From positions 1 through 16,933 of the forward strand of contig CALMVM010000360.1 in NCBI GenBank assembly GCA_937873255.1: a stretch of DNA of 16,933 nucleotides, written 5' to 3'. The notes beneath the pieces were generated by a model that saw nothing but the letters and a program-made list of their open reading frames with translations, was not told where the DNA came from and did not search any database. Shown in pieces: positions 1 through 8,130 of the stretch. A program made the translations under genes and the position numbers. The stretch's first letter is position 1. Each line of letters opens with the position of its first letter. Origin of the DNA: an uncultured Verrucomicrobiota bacterium (GTDB taxonomy: Bacteria > Verrucomicrobiota > Verrucomicrobiia > Chthoniobacterales > SZAS-18).

Positions 1-1
1 C

Positions 2-3000
2 GAAATTATAATTGGCGAGAGGACTCACCTCCGCAATCGTCTCCTCCGCCGTCTCGGCCGCCTGCAAAGCCGCTTCGGTCTGGCCGGCGCGCCAGCGCGC
101 CTGCGCCAGCGAACCGAACACCCAGATGATGTCGTTTTTGCCCAGGCAGTCCGGGCGAATCCGCGCCGCCTCCTCCAATGCCGCGATGGCCTCCCCGGTC
201 CGACCGACCCACATCAGGTTGTTCGCGTGCATGCACAACGCCCATGCCTGGGCCTGTTCGTAGCCCTGTTGGCGGGCGGCGCGCAGGAGCCGGCCGGACG
301 TTTCGAGGCCGAGTTGGAACTCGCCGTGCTGGAGTTGGAGCAGCCCGATCTGCGTCATGATTTCCTGCCAGCGGCACCGGTCGCCGATGCGGTGGGACAG
401 CGTGACGGCCTTGTCGAGGCTTTCCTGCGCCTGCTGCCGGCGGCCGTCGGTCGAATGGAGCACGCCCAGGCACATCCGGACCCAGACCTGGGCCGACTGG
501 TCATCGACGGTTTCCGCCATCGCCTCCGCCCGCCGGCTGTACCGCCCGGCCAGACGGCGCAAGCCGAAGCTGTTGGTGCCGATGGCGATCTCCGGCAGGA
601 TGCGCAGCAACTCGGGCGATTGACCCACCTTGTCGGCGAGGTTCAATCCGTACATCGTCGCGCAGGTAGCGGCAAGCTTGTCCGAATCGTAATAATAAAG
701 CTGGCCGAGCCGTTCGTACGCGCTGGCCGCCTGGCGGAAGTGTTCGCGCCGCGGTCCCGGTGGCAGCGGCGGGCCGACGATTTTCCGGCTCAACAGGTGG
801 AGCCCCTGGACCGCTCCCTGGCTGACGATGCCCCACAGGCAACCGAGCCGGGCGGTGGGCACCGGCATCCGCAGGAGCCGCAGGGCGCGTTCGGTGTGGA
901 AGCGGCTGTTGGCAAGATTTCCCATGCCGAGATGCGCCTCGCCGAGCTGGCGTTCCCACCGCGCCATGCGCACGTCGCGGTCGGGGTCGGCGTTTTTGCT
1001 GCCGGCTTCGAGGGTGAGCGCCTGCGCCAGAAAACCCACCGTTTCCTGGTACGAACCGCCGCGCAACGCCTGCTCGCCGGCCTTGTCGAGGTATTCGATG
1101 GCTTTGCGCCGGTCTTCGGCACGCATCCAATGGTGCGCCAGCAGCGGGTAAAAGGGAGATAAATCCTCGCCGCTCCGGGCCTGGCGCTGCTCGTACCATT
1201 CGGCCACGGCACGATGGAGTTGCCGGCGCTGGGCAAAGAGCATCAAGTTGTAGGCGGCCTCCTGCGTGATGACGTGCTTGAAGATGTACGCCAGTTCGGG
1301 CTCGGGGGTGTCCTGCGGCGTCAGGTCGAGCCGCGCCAGGCGGGAGAGGTCGTCGGGCAGCCGTTCGCGCTCGGGCGCGATGGGGAAAATGTCGCGCAGG
1401 ACCCGGAAGGCGAACACTCGGCCGATGACGCTGGCGACCTTGAGGGTGAGCTGCTGCGAAGGGCTCAGACGGTCCATGCGGCTGGTGATGACGCCCTGGA
1501 CGCTGTCGGGGAAACTCAACGCCGACAGGTCCACCCCCGACGCCAGCCGGCACTGGCCGCCGGAGGCTACCTCGATCAGGCCCGCGTCGCGCAGGGCGTA
1601 GGCGAGTTCCTCGCTGTAGAACGGGTTGCCGTTGGCCTTGTCGCGGATCAACGCGGCCACCGGAGCGGGCAGCGCGCCGACGCCGAGGCGGCGGCCCACC
1701 AGCGCGAGCACGTCGTCGGGCGGCAATGGAGCCAGACGCACGTGCTCCACGCCGGAGCCGAGCAGCAGTTTGCCGTAGTCCGACGAGGCATGGTCCTCCG
1801 GCGGGCGCGCGGCCACGATCAAGAGGAGCGGTTGCACACGCTGCTGGACGAGCAGCGTCAACGCCCAGGACGAGGAATCCAGCCAGTGCGCGTCCTCGAT
1901 CACGAGCACCAACGGTCCCTGTTTCGCCCGGGATTGCAGCAGGCGCACGAGCAATTCCGACGTGTTGTCGGCGCGCACCTGTCCGGCCATCTGGATCGTG
2001 AATTCGTTTTCGGGCAACTCCAAAGAGAGCACGCTGTTGAGCAGGGGCGCGTGCCGGAGGAGTTCGGGCTGGCCCTCCAGATGCCCGAGGACGCGGGCGC
2101 GCCGCCCCTGCGGATCGTTCACGGAGCCGAGTTGAAACAGTTCCGTGAACACGGACCGCCAGGCGTGGTAGGGAGTCGATTTTTCCACCGCGTCGGCCGC
2201 GCCGGCCAGCACCTGGGCATTGGCCGTGGCGGCTCCCGACCGGAACTCGGACAACAGACGCGATTTGCCGATGCCGGCCTCGCCTTCGATCACGACGACG
2301 CCGCCCTCGCCCGCGAGCAGCCGGTCGAGCCGTTGGGACAGCGACAGCCGCTCCGCCGCGCGCCCGACCATCGTGGTCGATTCCGCCGCCGCCACAGCGC
2401 GGCTGCTCGGACGGTAAACGGCGACCGGCGCGGCCTTGCCCTTGACCGCGAGCGCCGGCAACGACTCGAAACGCAGGCGCGCCCTGGCCGCTTGAAAAGT
2501 CGCTCCGTCGCAGAGGATGTCTCCCGACGCGGCCCCCATCAGGCGGGCGGCGAGGTTCACCGTGTCTCCCAGCGTGGTGTATTCCCGCCTCCGCTCGCTG
2601 CCGACCGTGCCGCAGAACACGCGGACGGTGGCGATGCCAACAGCGCTGTTCAAGCCGAGTTTGTGCAGCGCCGCCTGGATGGATTGCGCCGCCTCGACCG
2701 CCCGCAACGCATCGTCCTCGTGCGCCAGCGGCGGCAACCCGAGGGCGGCGAGCAGGGTGATCCCCTTGTCGGCCATCCCGAGCTGGCCGATGCTGCCTTC
2801 GTAGCGGTACAGGCCGGTTTGCATCGCTTCCATCACCGCCTGCGCCTGTTCCAGAGAGAGCGTCTCGTCCAACTCGGGGAGATTGATGAACAGGAGCGAG
2901 AGGCGTCGCAGTTCGGCCACCCAATCGCTCTGGCCGGCGTCGAGTCGGATGCGGATCGCCGCCGGCAGATAGCCCTGGAGCGCGTCCCGGTTGGCCGGCA

Positions 3001-3667
3001 TCGGCAGGGTCACCGCGGCCGGGTGCAAGGCAAGGGGGAAGCGCACCGTGTGGAGAAGCACCTCGCCTTCCGCCTCGCGCGGCTCGCCGTCACAGCGGTC
3101 CGCTGTCAGGGACCAGACCTCCCGCGACATTACTACCTCCCCCGCGCCCGCCAGCTTGACCGCCGGGCCGATCTGCGTCAGCGGCGCGCCGGTCACGAGT
3201 ACTTCCCAGCGTCCGCGCACGCCGCCGAGATGAAAGGCACGGACCTCGCCCGCTCCCAGGCCGATGTGAATGGACAGGCGGACATCCTCCGCGACCGCGT
3301 AGTCGTGGAGTCGATGCTGGATCGCCAGCGCGCATTGCGCCGCGCGGCAGGCGGCATCCGCCAGCCCCTCATCGCGCGCCTGCCAGATCGCCAGCACGCC
3401 GTCCCCGGCGAACTTGACGACGTCGCCGCCGTGCGCCGAGATCAGTTCGATGAGCTTCTCGAAATACGCGCAGAGGATGTGGTTGAGTTCCTCCGCGCCG
3501 GCGGGGCCGTGTTGCGCGAGTTGCTCCGTCAGGCGCGTGAAGCCGGAGATGTCTCCGAAAAGAACGGCGGCCGGGAATTGCCGCAGGTCCGGCGTGTTCG
3601 CCGTGATCCGTTGCGCGGCATAACGCTCCAGGACGAACGACGGCAAATGGCTGAAGAGTGTCTCCAT
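2..3667 (-). CDS. Soluble adenylyl cyclase-like protein: tandem cyclase domains, AAA-type NTPase, TPR-like tail (3' end outside window)
   Basis: An open frame of 1222 codons runs from ATG at 3667 off the left edge. Domain order matches ADCY10/sAC. C1 (about 30-190) has GDISGFT with D39 and KFAGDG with K85 and D89, the two metal aspartates and the purine lysine. C1 lacks the N/R pair, reading AVKLAG near 171. C2 (about 255-420) has INLPELDE where the metal loop should be, but keeps EYTTLGDTVNLAARL with T364, N371 and R375. The two halves therefore complement each other into one predicted site making cAMP from ATP. An NTPase follows, with Walker A GEAGIGKS (462-469) and Walker B-like VLVIEDAHWLD (E591, D592). 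The rest is helical and TPR-like from roughly residue 830. It is probably cytosolic. No good ribosome site is visible before the ATG, but the protein begins in the usual family style just ahead of C1. ATP is favoured over GTP by analogy only. Confidence 0.9.
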   Translation of the reverse strand, partial: METLFSHLPSFVLERYAAQRITANTPDLRQFPAAVLFGDISGFTRLTEQLAQHGPAGAEELNHILCAYFEKLIELISAHGGDVVKFAGDGVLAIWQARDEGLADAACRAAQCALAIQHRLHDYAVAEDVRLSIHIGLGAGEVRAFHLGGVRGRWEVLVTGAPLTQIGPAVKLAGAGEVVMSREVWSLTADRCDGEPREAEGEVLLHTVRFPLALHPAAVTLPMPANRDALQGYLPAAIRIRLDAGQSDWVAELRRLSLLFINLPELDETLSLEQAQAVMEAMQTGLYRYEGSIGQLGMADKGITLLAALGLPPLAHEDDALRAVEAAQSIQAALHKLGLNSAVGIATVRVFCGTVGSERRREYTTLGDTVNLAARLMGAASGDILCDGATFQAARARLRFESLPALAVKGKAAPVAVYRPSSRAVAAAESTTMVGRAAERLSLSQRLDRLLAGEGGVVVIEGEAGIGKSRLLSEFRSGAATANAQVLAGAADAVEKSTPYHAWRSVFTELFQLGSVNDPQGRRARVLGHLEGQPELLRHAPLLNSVLSLELPENEFTIQMAGQVRADNTSELLVRLLQSRAKQGPLVLVIEDAHWLDSSSWALTLLVQQRVQPLLLIVAARPPEDHASSDYGKLLLGSGVEHVRLAPLPPDDVLALVGRRLGVGALPAPVAALIRDKANGNPFYSEELAYALRDAGLIEVASGGQCRLASGVDLSALSFPDSVQGVITSRMDRLSPSQQLTLKVASVIGRVFAFRVLRDIFPIAPERERLPDDLSRLARLDLTPQDTPEPELAYIFKHVITQEAAYNLMLFAQRRQLHRAVAEWYEQRQARSGEDLSPFYPLLAHHWMRAEDRRKAIEYLDKAGEQALRGGSYQETVGFLAQALTLEAGSKNADPDRDVRMARWERQLGEAHLGMGNLANSRFHTERALRLLRMPVPTARLGCLWGIVSQGAVQGLHLLSRKIVGPPLPPGPRREHFRQAASAYERLGQLYYYDSDKLAATCATMYGLNLADKVGQSPELLRILPEIAIGTNSFGLRRLAGRYSRRAEAMAETVDDQSAQVWVRMCLGVLHSTDGRRQQAQESLDKAVTLSHRIGDRCRWQEIMTQIGLLQLQHGEFQLGLETSGRLLRAARQQGYEQAQAWALCMHANNLMWVGRTGEAIAALEEAARIRPDCLGKNDIIWVFGSLAQARWRAGQTEAALQAAETAEETIAEVSPLANYNF

Positions 3668-3778
3668 GGTGTCCGCGCGCAACGAACGATCCCGCCCCGC
3701 AATTTTAGCGAACGAAGTCCGGAGGGCCAGCGCGTTTCGACGATCCCCGTCGCCGCGCCGACCGGGCCTGAGACCGAA

Positions 3779-3793
3779 TCGACGAATCGTCGA
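3779..3793. promoter_or_regulatory. Perfect inverted repeat upstream of the cyclase gene
   Basis: TCGACGA, one central A, then TCGTCGA: a perfect 7+1+7 palindrome. It lies 112 bp upstream of the cyclase start (3667) and 59 bp past the phosphate permease stop. It could be an operator for the cyclase gene. No promoter hexamers or T-run are clear around it, so the role is inferred from position and symmetry only. Confidence 0.3.
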
Positions 3794-3851
3794 CGGCGCA
3801 CGCGCTTTTCCGCCACCTAGCCATTCGTAAGGGGCGTCCCGGCAGGCACCT

Positions 3852-4907
3852 TCAGAACAAACGGTACGCCGCGTAGCCGACCAGCGCCGTCACGGGCAGG
3901 GTCAACACCCACGCCCAGACCATCCGCCCGACGACGCCCCACTTGACCGCGCCCGGACGCTTGGTCGCCCCTACGCCCATGATCGCACTGGAGATCACGT
4001 GCGTCGTGGAAACCGGGATGCCCAGCACGGTGGCGAAGTGGATGACCGCCGCCGCCGCCGTCTCCGCCGCAAACCCGTGGACGGGTTGGAGGCGCACCAT
4101 CTTGTGGCCCATCGTGCGGATGATCCGGTAGCCGCCCCCGGCCGTGCCGGCGGCCATCGTCAACGCACAGGTGTAGACCACCCACGCGGGCACATCGTGA
4201 AACACCGGCACGCGCAAAAACCCGAGCCAGCCGGGCATTCCGTCGAAAATCTTGGCGTTGGTGCCGGTCACCAGGGCCAGGGTGATGAGGCCCATCGTCT
4301 TCTGCGCGTCGTTGGACCCGTGGCTGAACGCCATCGCGGCCGCGCTCACGAGTTGGAGCTTGCCGAAGACGCGTCCGGCCGCGTTGGGCGTGATCCAGAA
4401 AAACGCGACGAGGATCAGCCCCATCAGCGCCATGCCCATCGCAAAGCCGATGAGCGGCGAGGAGATCATCGGCAACACGACCTTTGGCCACAGGCCGTCG
4501 ACGGTGTGCTTGGCGGGATCGTGGACGTTCCAGCGCAACGCCGACCAGTCATTGTGCGCGCTCGCCAGCGCCGCGCCGCACAGGCCGCCGATCAACGCGT
4601 GGCTCGACGAACTCGGCAGCCCCAGCCACCACGTCAACAGCCCCCAGAGGATCGCCGCCGCCAACGCCGCCAGCAGCGTGCCCATCGTCACGAAATGGGT
4701 GTCCACGAGCCCCTTGCCGACCGTGCTGGCGACCGCCGTGCCCATGCTCGCGCCGACGAGGTTGAAGACGGCCGCCATCAGGATCGCCTGCCGGGGTGTC
4801 AGCACGCGCGTGGACACGACCGTGGCAATCGCGTTGGCCGCGTCGTGGAAGCCGTTGATGTACTCGAAGGCGAGCGCGGCCAGGAGCACGAGGAGAAAAA
4901 GCGTCAT
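3852..4907 (-). CDS. pit: PiT-family inorganic phosphate permease
   Basis: This 351-residue inner-membrane protein has all the PiT hallmarks. The N-terminal repeat signature GFHDAANAIAT sits at 19-29, GLPSSSSHALIGG at 96-108, FSHGSNDAQKTMG at 194-206, and GIPVSTTHVISSAIMGVG at 296-313. The paired GxxDxxN-type and PSSxSH/PVSTTH motifs belong to the duplicated transport fold. The family imports metal-phosphate (proton-coupled) or sodium-phosphate; the coupling ion cannot be read here. The ATG at 4907 opens directly into the first membrane helix, so the start is well supported although no strong Shine-Dalgarno is seen. It lies 37 bp downstream of a DUF47 gene on the same strand, the standard partner arrangement. 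Length is at the short end for the family but no motif is missing. Confidence 0.96.
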   Translation of the reverse strand: MTLFLLVLLAALAFEYINGFHDAANAIATVVSTRVLTPRQAILMAAVFNLVGASMGTAVASTVGKGLVDTHFVTMGTLLAALAAAILWGLLTWWLGLPSSSSHALIGGLCGAALASAHNDWSALRWNVHDPAKHTVDGLWPKVVLPMISSPLIGFAMGMALMGLILVAFFWITPNAAGRVFGKLQLVSAAAMAFSHGSNDAQKTMGLITLALVTGTNAKIFDGMPGWLGFLRVPVFHDVPAWVVYTCALTMAAGTAGGGYRIIRTMGHKMVRLQPVHGFAAETAAAAVIHFATVLGIPVSTTHVISSAIMGVGATKRPGAVKWGVVGRMVWAWVLTLPVTALVGYAAYRLF

Positions 4908-4944
4908 CGGCTGGGAAGGAAACCCGGGGACGGGGGGCGCTCGG

Positions 4945-5604
4945 TCAGGCGTTTTTGAGCACGATGTAAAACACCGTGTTGCCCGCGTCGCGGCAGCGGT
5001 CGATGGCCTTTTCGATCAGCTCGAAAACGTCCTTGAAGATGAAGACCTCGCGCGTGTCGCGCTGCCCCTGGTAGAGCGCCTGCAACATGCGCAGGACCAG
5101 CTTGTCGGCCTCGCCTTCGAGGTTTTGCAGACGGTCGTTCATGCCTCGCGCCTTCTCCACGTCGGTGCCGCCGCGTAGTCCCTTGACCATGGCCTCGACC
5201 ACGCCGGCGGCCTCTTCGAGGATGGTGATCTGACGCAGGAAATCCTCGCCGAGCGCGGGCACCGAATCGCAATAAATCTTCAGGCGCTCGCCGATGGCCT
5301 GGACCCGCTTGGGGATTTTGTAGAGCGACTCGGACAGCGCCTCGATGTCCTCGCGCTCCAGCGGCGTGACGAACGTGCGGCAAAGCGCCTCGGTGATCTG
5401 CTGGTGGATGCGCTTGTCCTTGTGCCGGACCTCGGCGAACTCGCTCAGGTCGCAGCCGTGGCCGGGCTCGCGCAATCGGTCCACCAGGACCTTGAGCAGC
5501 CCGGCGCTGGTCCGCGCCTCAGCGGCGCTCGCTTCGAGCAGGTCGGAGAACTTCGGGTCGCGGCCAAGGAGTTTTGCCAGGAGATCATTGCGGGGAGCGG
5601 GCAA
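4945..5604 (-). CDS. DUF47/PhoU-like accessory protein of the PiT permease
   Basis: A 219-residue, almost wholly helical, charged protein with no signal peptide or membrane segment, as expected for the DUF47 (TIGR00153, PhoU-like) family. The N-terminus (KLLGRDPKFSDLLEASAAEA) and the internal DxxEIEALSESLYKIPK-like region around the 'REDIEALSESLYKIPKRVQ' stretch are typical. These cytosolic proteins are encoded beside PiT permeases and are thought to modulate them. The gene precedes pit by 37 bp on the same strand, so the two are almost surely co-transcribed. The only start consistent with family length is TTG at 5604; an in-frame TGA lies 18 bp further upstream, so a longer protein is impossible. 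No clear ribosome site precedes it. Confidence 0.92.
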   Translation of the reverse strand: MPAPRNDLLAKLLGRDPKFSDLLEASAAEARTSAGLLKVLVDRLREPGHGCDLSEFAEVRHKDKRIHQQITEALCRTFVTPLEREDIEALSESLYKIPKRVQAIGERLKIYCDSVPALGEDFLRQITILEEAAGVVEAMVKGLRGGTDVEKARGMNDRLQNLEGEADKLVLRMLQALYQGQRDTREVFIFKDVFELIEKAIDRCRDAGNTVFYIVLKNA

Positions 5605-5660
5605 GCGGTTCGGGACGAATCATTACGCGAATTCGGAAGCGTTCAAGAAAGTTTCCTGCC

Positions 5661-5679
5661 GGCGGACAAGTTGTCCGCC
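5661..5679. repeat. Perfect 9+1+9 palindrome upstream of the DUF47-pit pair
   Basis: GGCGGACAA, a central G, then TTGTCCGCC: a flawless 19-bp inverted repeat 57-75 bp upstream of the DUF47 start at 5604. It may be an operator for the phosphate uptake genes, a dispersed REP-like element, or a transcription-stopping hairpin. It has no T-run on either side. Only the symmetry is directly seen. Confidence 0.45.
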
Positions 5680-5689
5680 CCTGCGCAAA

Positions 5690-5806
5690 ACGGAGACGTG
5701 GAACAGATATTATCCGCCCGAGCGATTCCCGGGGATCCCCACCTACGAACCGGGCAAGACGGACAACGCTTACCGCCTGTTCACCCTGGGGAAGCTCAAA
5801 TTCCCG
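5690..5806 (+). pseudogene. Coding-like scrap of an unidentified protein
   Basis: About 39 plus-strand codons read like real protein, with G/C-rich third positions and sensible composition (WNRYYPPERFPGIPTYEPGK, then TDNAYRLFTLGKLKF). The surrounding sequence in the same frame does not read like protein. The stretch stops making sense where the opposite-strand ADP-ribosylglycohydrolase fragment begins, near 5810. I do not recognise the family. It has no start, ribosome site or proper stop of its own. I read it as a leftover of a deleted gene; it could also be a chance frame. Confidence 0.3.
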
Positions 5807-5810
5807 GTGG

Positions 5811-6160
5811 CACGGAAAGGATTTTCAAACGTGCTGACGTTCTCGACGGGGACGCCCCGCCGCAGGTTCCAACGGCAGCGGCCGTACTCGTCCCACATGT
5901 AATGGATGTGCTGGAGCCAAGCACGGGCGAAGTCCGTTTTTTCCAGGGTCGTGCTGGCTTGCTCGATCAGGTCGAGCCAGACCAACTGAAGCTCCAGATC
6001 GTCGTTGGGCGGAGCAACGGTCGGCACCGATTCATAGAAGGAAAAATCCAGGCCAAGTCGTTCGTGGGCGACTACCGTCGGGAGGTGCTGCCGGGCGTGG
6101 GCCACTTCATCCCGCGCGAACGGCCCGAGGCGATCATCGCCGTGCTCGCGGATGGAAGTT
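5811..6160 (-). pseudogene. Truncated ADP-ribosylglycohydrolase-family remnant
   Basis: A minus-strand open frame (continuous 6246 to 5770) carries a conserved internal block of ADP-ribosylglycohydrolase (PF03747)-like proteins: FYESVPTVAPPNDDLELQLV, then ARAWLQHIHYMWDEYGRCRW, NLRRGVP and FENPF. In intact relatives I recall, FENPF is followed by a GMGSPIRSEIWA-like segment. Here it turns at once into unrelated residues and stops at 5770. The N-terminal start domain is also missing: upstream the frame runs into a stem-loop. Probably only 110-120 residues of a protein several times longer survive. The family normally hydrolyses ADP-ribose conjugates; this piece lacks most metal-binding residues and cannot be active. 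The assignment rests on recalled motifs, not on a search. Confidence 0.6.
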
Positions 6161-6190
6161 GAAGCGCGTTTTATCGCGCCCACCACCGAC

Positions 6191-6244
6191 GGTGCTCGGC
6201 CGTCATGTCCGGGCTTCCCGGCGCGGACATGACAACGGAGCACC
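6191..6244. repeat. 54-bp two-stage stem-loop in the gene-debris region
   Basis: Outer arms GGTGCTC (6191-6197) and GAGCACC (6238-6244) enclose inner arms GTCATGTCCG (6202-6211) and CGGACATGAC (6224-6233), all perfectly complementary, with a small internal loop and a 12-nt apex. It begins 17 bp beyond the stop of the dehydrogenase remnant (6262, minus strand), so it may have been that gene's terminator, though no T-run follows. It could also be a REP or MITE-like element. The folding potential is directly visible; the role is inferred. Confidence 0.5.
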
Positions 6245-6261
6245 ACGGCGAACGGCCGGGC

Positions 6262-6710
6262 CTATTTGTTTGCTGAACCCGGTTCGGACTCCTTGGCGTG
6301 TTGATTGGCCTTCGCCGTCTCGGGCAGCAGTTCGTTGAGCACGCCTTGCACTTTGGTCATGAACGTCGTGGAACCGATCACGCTATCCTTGCCCGCCATC
6401 TTTCCTCGTCGGGACCGACGAAACGCCGGCCGACGCCCACGCCGGCATTGAACGCGGCGGCTTCCACCGGCCGGCCGCTTGCGCTGACCTGATTGTAGAA
6501 TTCGTGCACGCCGTCGAAGGTCGCCAGATTCGCCTCGACGGCTTGGACCTCCGCGCCGAGTGCCTCGATGTCCCGGGCGGCGGTGTGGATCGCGCCGCTG
6601 TTGGAAACGATGAACAGGTCGAAACCGTTCCTGGCGAACTGCTTGGCGAGTTCAAAGCCGATGCCGCTGGAGACACCCGTGACGAGGGCGAGGGGTTTGG
6701 AGGTGGCCAT
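6262..6710 (-). pseudogene. Short-chain dehydrogenase with internal deletion and frameshift
   Basis: The ATG at 6710 starts a normal SDR N-terminus: MATSKPLALVTGVSSGIGFE with the TGxxxGIG cofactor loop, and later the AFNAGVGVG segment in the place of NNAG. This reads to about 6400 and then stops at 6378. From 6399 to 6262 a different frame gives the typical C-terminus of the same protein type: MAGKDSVIGSTTFMTKVQGV then NELLPETAKANQHAKESEPG. The middle, including the catalytic Ser and YxxxK, is absent, about 110 residues of a roughly 260-residue protein. A single out-of-frame deletion near 6397-6410 explains both pieces. The product would be inactive. A weak AGGGAA lies upstream of the ATG. 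Confidence 0.8.
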
Positions 6711-6905
6711 AAAGAATGTTTCCCTACGTTCGCTCCGAACCGGGGAAGGGATTGCCAAAAACGCGCTCCGCATCCCGGCACGGCGCGGCGAAAGAAAAAT
6801 CCGCTTGCCGCCGGCCGGGCGAATCCGAAAGTGCCCGATCATGTCAGCCTGCTTCCCACGGTCGCGCCCCGGGTCCGATTCCGTTTTTGCGCCCGGCGTC
6901 CCGAA
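6711..6905. other. Divergent intergenic region
   Basis: This 195-bp gap separates the broken dehydrogenase (minus) from the membrane fusion protein gene (plus). An open frame continues through it from the right-hand gene, but its codons before 6906 are not protein-like and read antisense to the dehydrogenase further left. I see no convincing promoter hexamers, although promoters for both directions would be expected here. Confidence 0.5.
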
Positions 6906-8114
6906 ATGACTGCTGCTCCCACGACGCGGTCACGGCGCGCGCTTTATTCGACGCTCCGCTGGATCGCCGTCCTCGTGCTCGTGCCGACGATTCTTTTCGG
7001 CGGCTACTACTTCTACGCGAACGTGCTCAACCGCCCCCGCGCGGACGTTTACGCCGTCCACCGGGGGACCGCGATTTCCGCCGTCTACGGCACCGTGACG
7101 GTCACCTCGAAGCAGACCCTCCTCGTCAACGCGCAAAACGCCGGCATCCTCAAGATGGCCGCCGGCTTCGGCACCACGGTGGAAGCCAACGGCATCGCCG
7201 TGAAGCAAAACGAACTGCTGGCGACCATCACCGACGACGTCGGCCAGCGCGCGCTCGACCAGGCGCGCAAGGACTACGAGATCGCGCTTTCCCACCAGAA
7301 GCTCGGGCCGGGCAGCGCGCAGGGATTGAAGACCGCGCGCGACCAACTGCGCGCCTACGACCGCCTCCCGCAGGGCAGCATCCCGCTCGTGCAGCGGGAG
7401 GCGGCGCGCGACGAGGTCATGCACTTGGAGATGGCGATCCAGAACGAGTCGCTCGAACTCGAACGCGTCCTGTCCACCGCCACCACCGTACTGCGCAACG
7501 CCGAGGAAGCGATGAAACGCAACGAGGTGCGCGCGCCCATCGACGGGGTGATCGTGCTGGCGTTCTTCAACGACGGCTCCTTCGTGGCCAACGGCGCGGG
7601 GCTGTTCAGCATTTCCAGTAAAGATTTGTACATCTCCGGGTTGGTCAACGAGGAGGATGTCGGCAAGCTCAAGCCGGGCATGAAGGCGGAGATGCGTCTA
7701 TATGCGTACACGAACACCGTGTTCATCGCGACGCTGACGGCCGTGCTGCCGAGCCCGGACGCCAATAGTTCGCGCTACACCGTCACGCTCCAGATGGATC
7801 ATCCTCCCGATAATCTCCTCTTCGGACTGACGGGCGAAATGAACGTCATCCTGGGCCGCAAGGAAAACGCGCTCATCATCCCCGCGCGCGGGCTCTTGGT
7901 CGATCAGGTATTGCTCGTGGTCGACGGCGTCGTCTCGCAGCGCACGGTCAAAGTGAATTTCAAGAGTCTCGAATTCGTCGAGGTCGCGGAAGGATTGCAC
8001 GAGGGCGATCAGGTCATCGTCAACGATCAGGATGCTTTCCGGGAGAACGAACGCGTGCGGCCGATGCTCATCAACCCGCCGACGAAAGCAACGGACCATC
8101 CCGCCCAGAAGTGA
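6906..8114 (+). CDS. HlyD/RND-type periplasmic adaptor (membrane fusion protein)
   Basis: A 402-residue protein with one N-terminal membrane anchor (about 18-38) after a basic head (TTRSRR). It has a lipoyl-like half domain, then a helical hairpin (about 115-200), the return lipoyl half (RAPIDGVIVLAFFNDGSFV), a beta-barrel (ISGLVNEEDVGKLKPGMKAE) and a membrane-proximal domain near LIIPARGLL. That order defines the adaptor family linking an inner-membrane transporter to an outer-membrane channel. The ATG at 6906 was chosen because it directly precedes the anchor; the open frame extends upstream to 6504 but without protein-like sequence. No pump or TolC-like gene sits beside it: the neighbours are a pseudogene and a convergent glycosyltransferase. 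Its substrate and partners are therefore unknown. The adaptor role is firm from the fold pattern; an export role in this locus is not shown. Confidence 0.9.
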   Translation: MTAAPTTRSRRALYSTLRWIAVLVLVPTILFGGYYFYANVLNRPRADVYAVHRGTAISAVYGTVTVTSKQTLLVNAQNAGILKMAAGFGTTVEANGIAVKQNELLATITDDVGQRALDQARKDYEIALSHQKLGPGSAQGLKTARDQLRAYDRLPQGSIPLVQREAARDEVMHLEMAIQNESLELERVLSTATTVLRNAEEAMKRNEVRAPIDGVIVLAFFNDGSFVANGAGLFSISSKDLYISGLVNEEDVGKLKPGMKAEMRLYAYTNTVFIATLTAVLPSPDANSSRYTVTLQMDHPPDNLLFGLTGEMNVILGRKENALIIPARGLLVDQVLLVVDGVVSQRTVKVNFKSLEFVEVAEGLHEGDQVIVNDQDAFRENERVRPMLINPPTKATDHPAQK

Positions 8115-8130
8115 CCGCGCCGTTCCGTCC

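Noticed and set aside
227..3820. Long open frames on the plus strand and in another minus frame across the cyclase gene
   Set aside because: They are antisense or shifted shadows of the 1222-codon cyclase frame, rich in Arg, Gly and Pro with no domain, caused by the strong G/C third-position bias.
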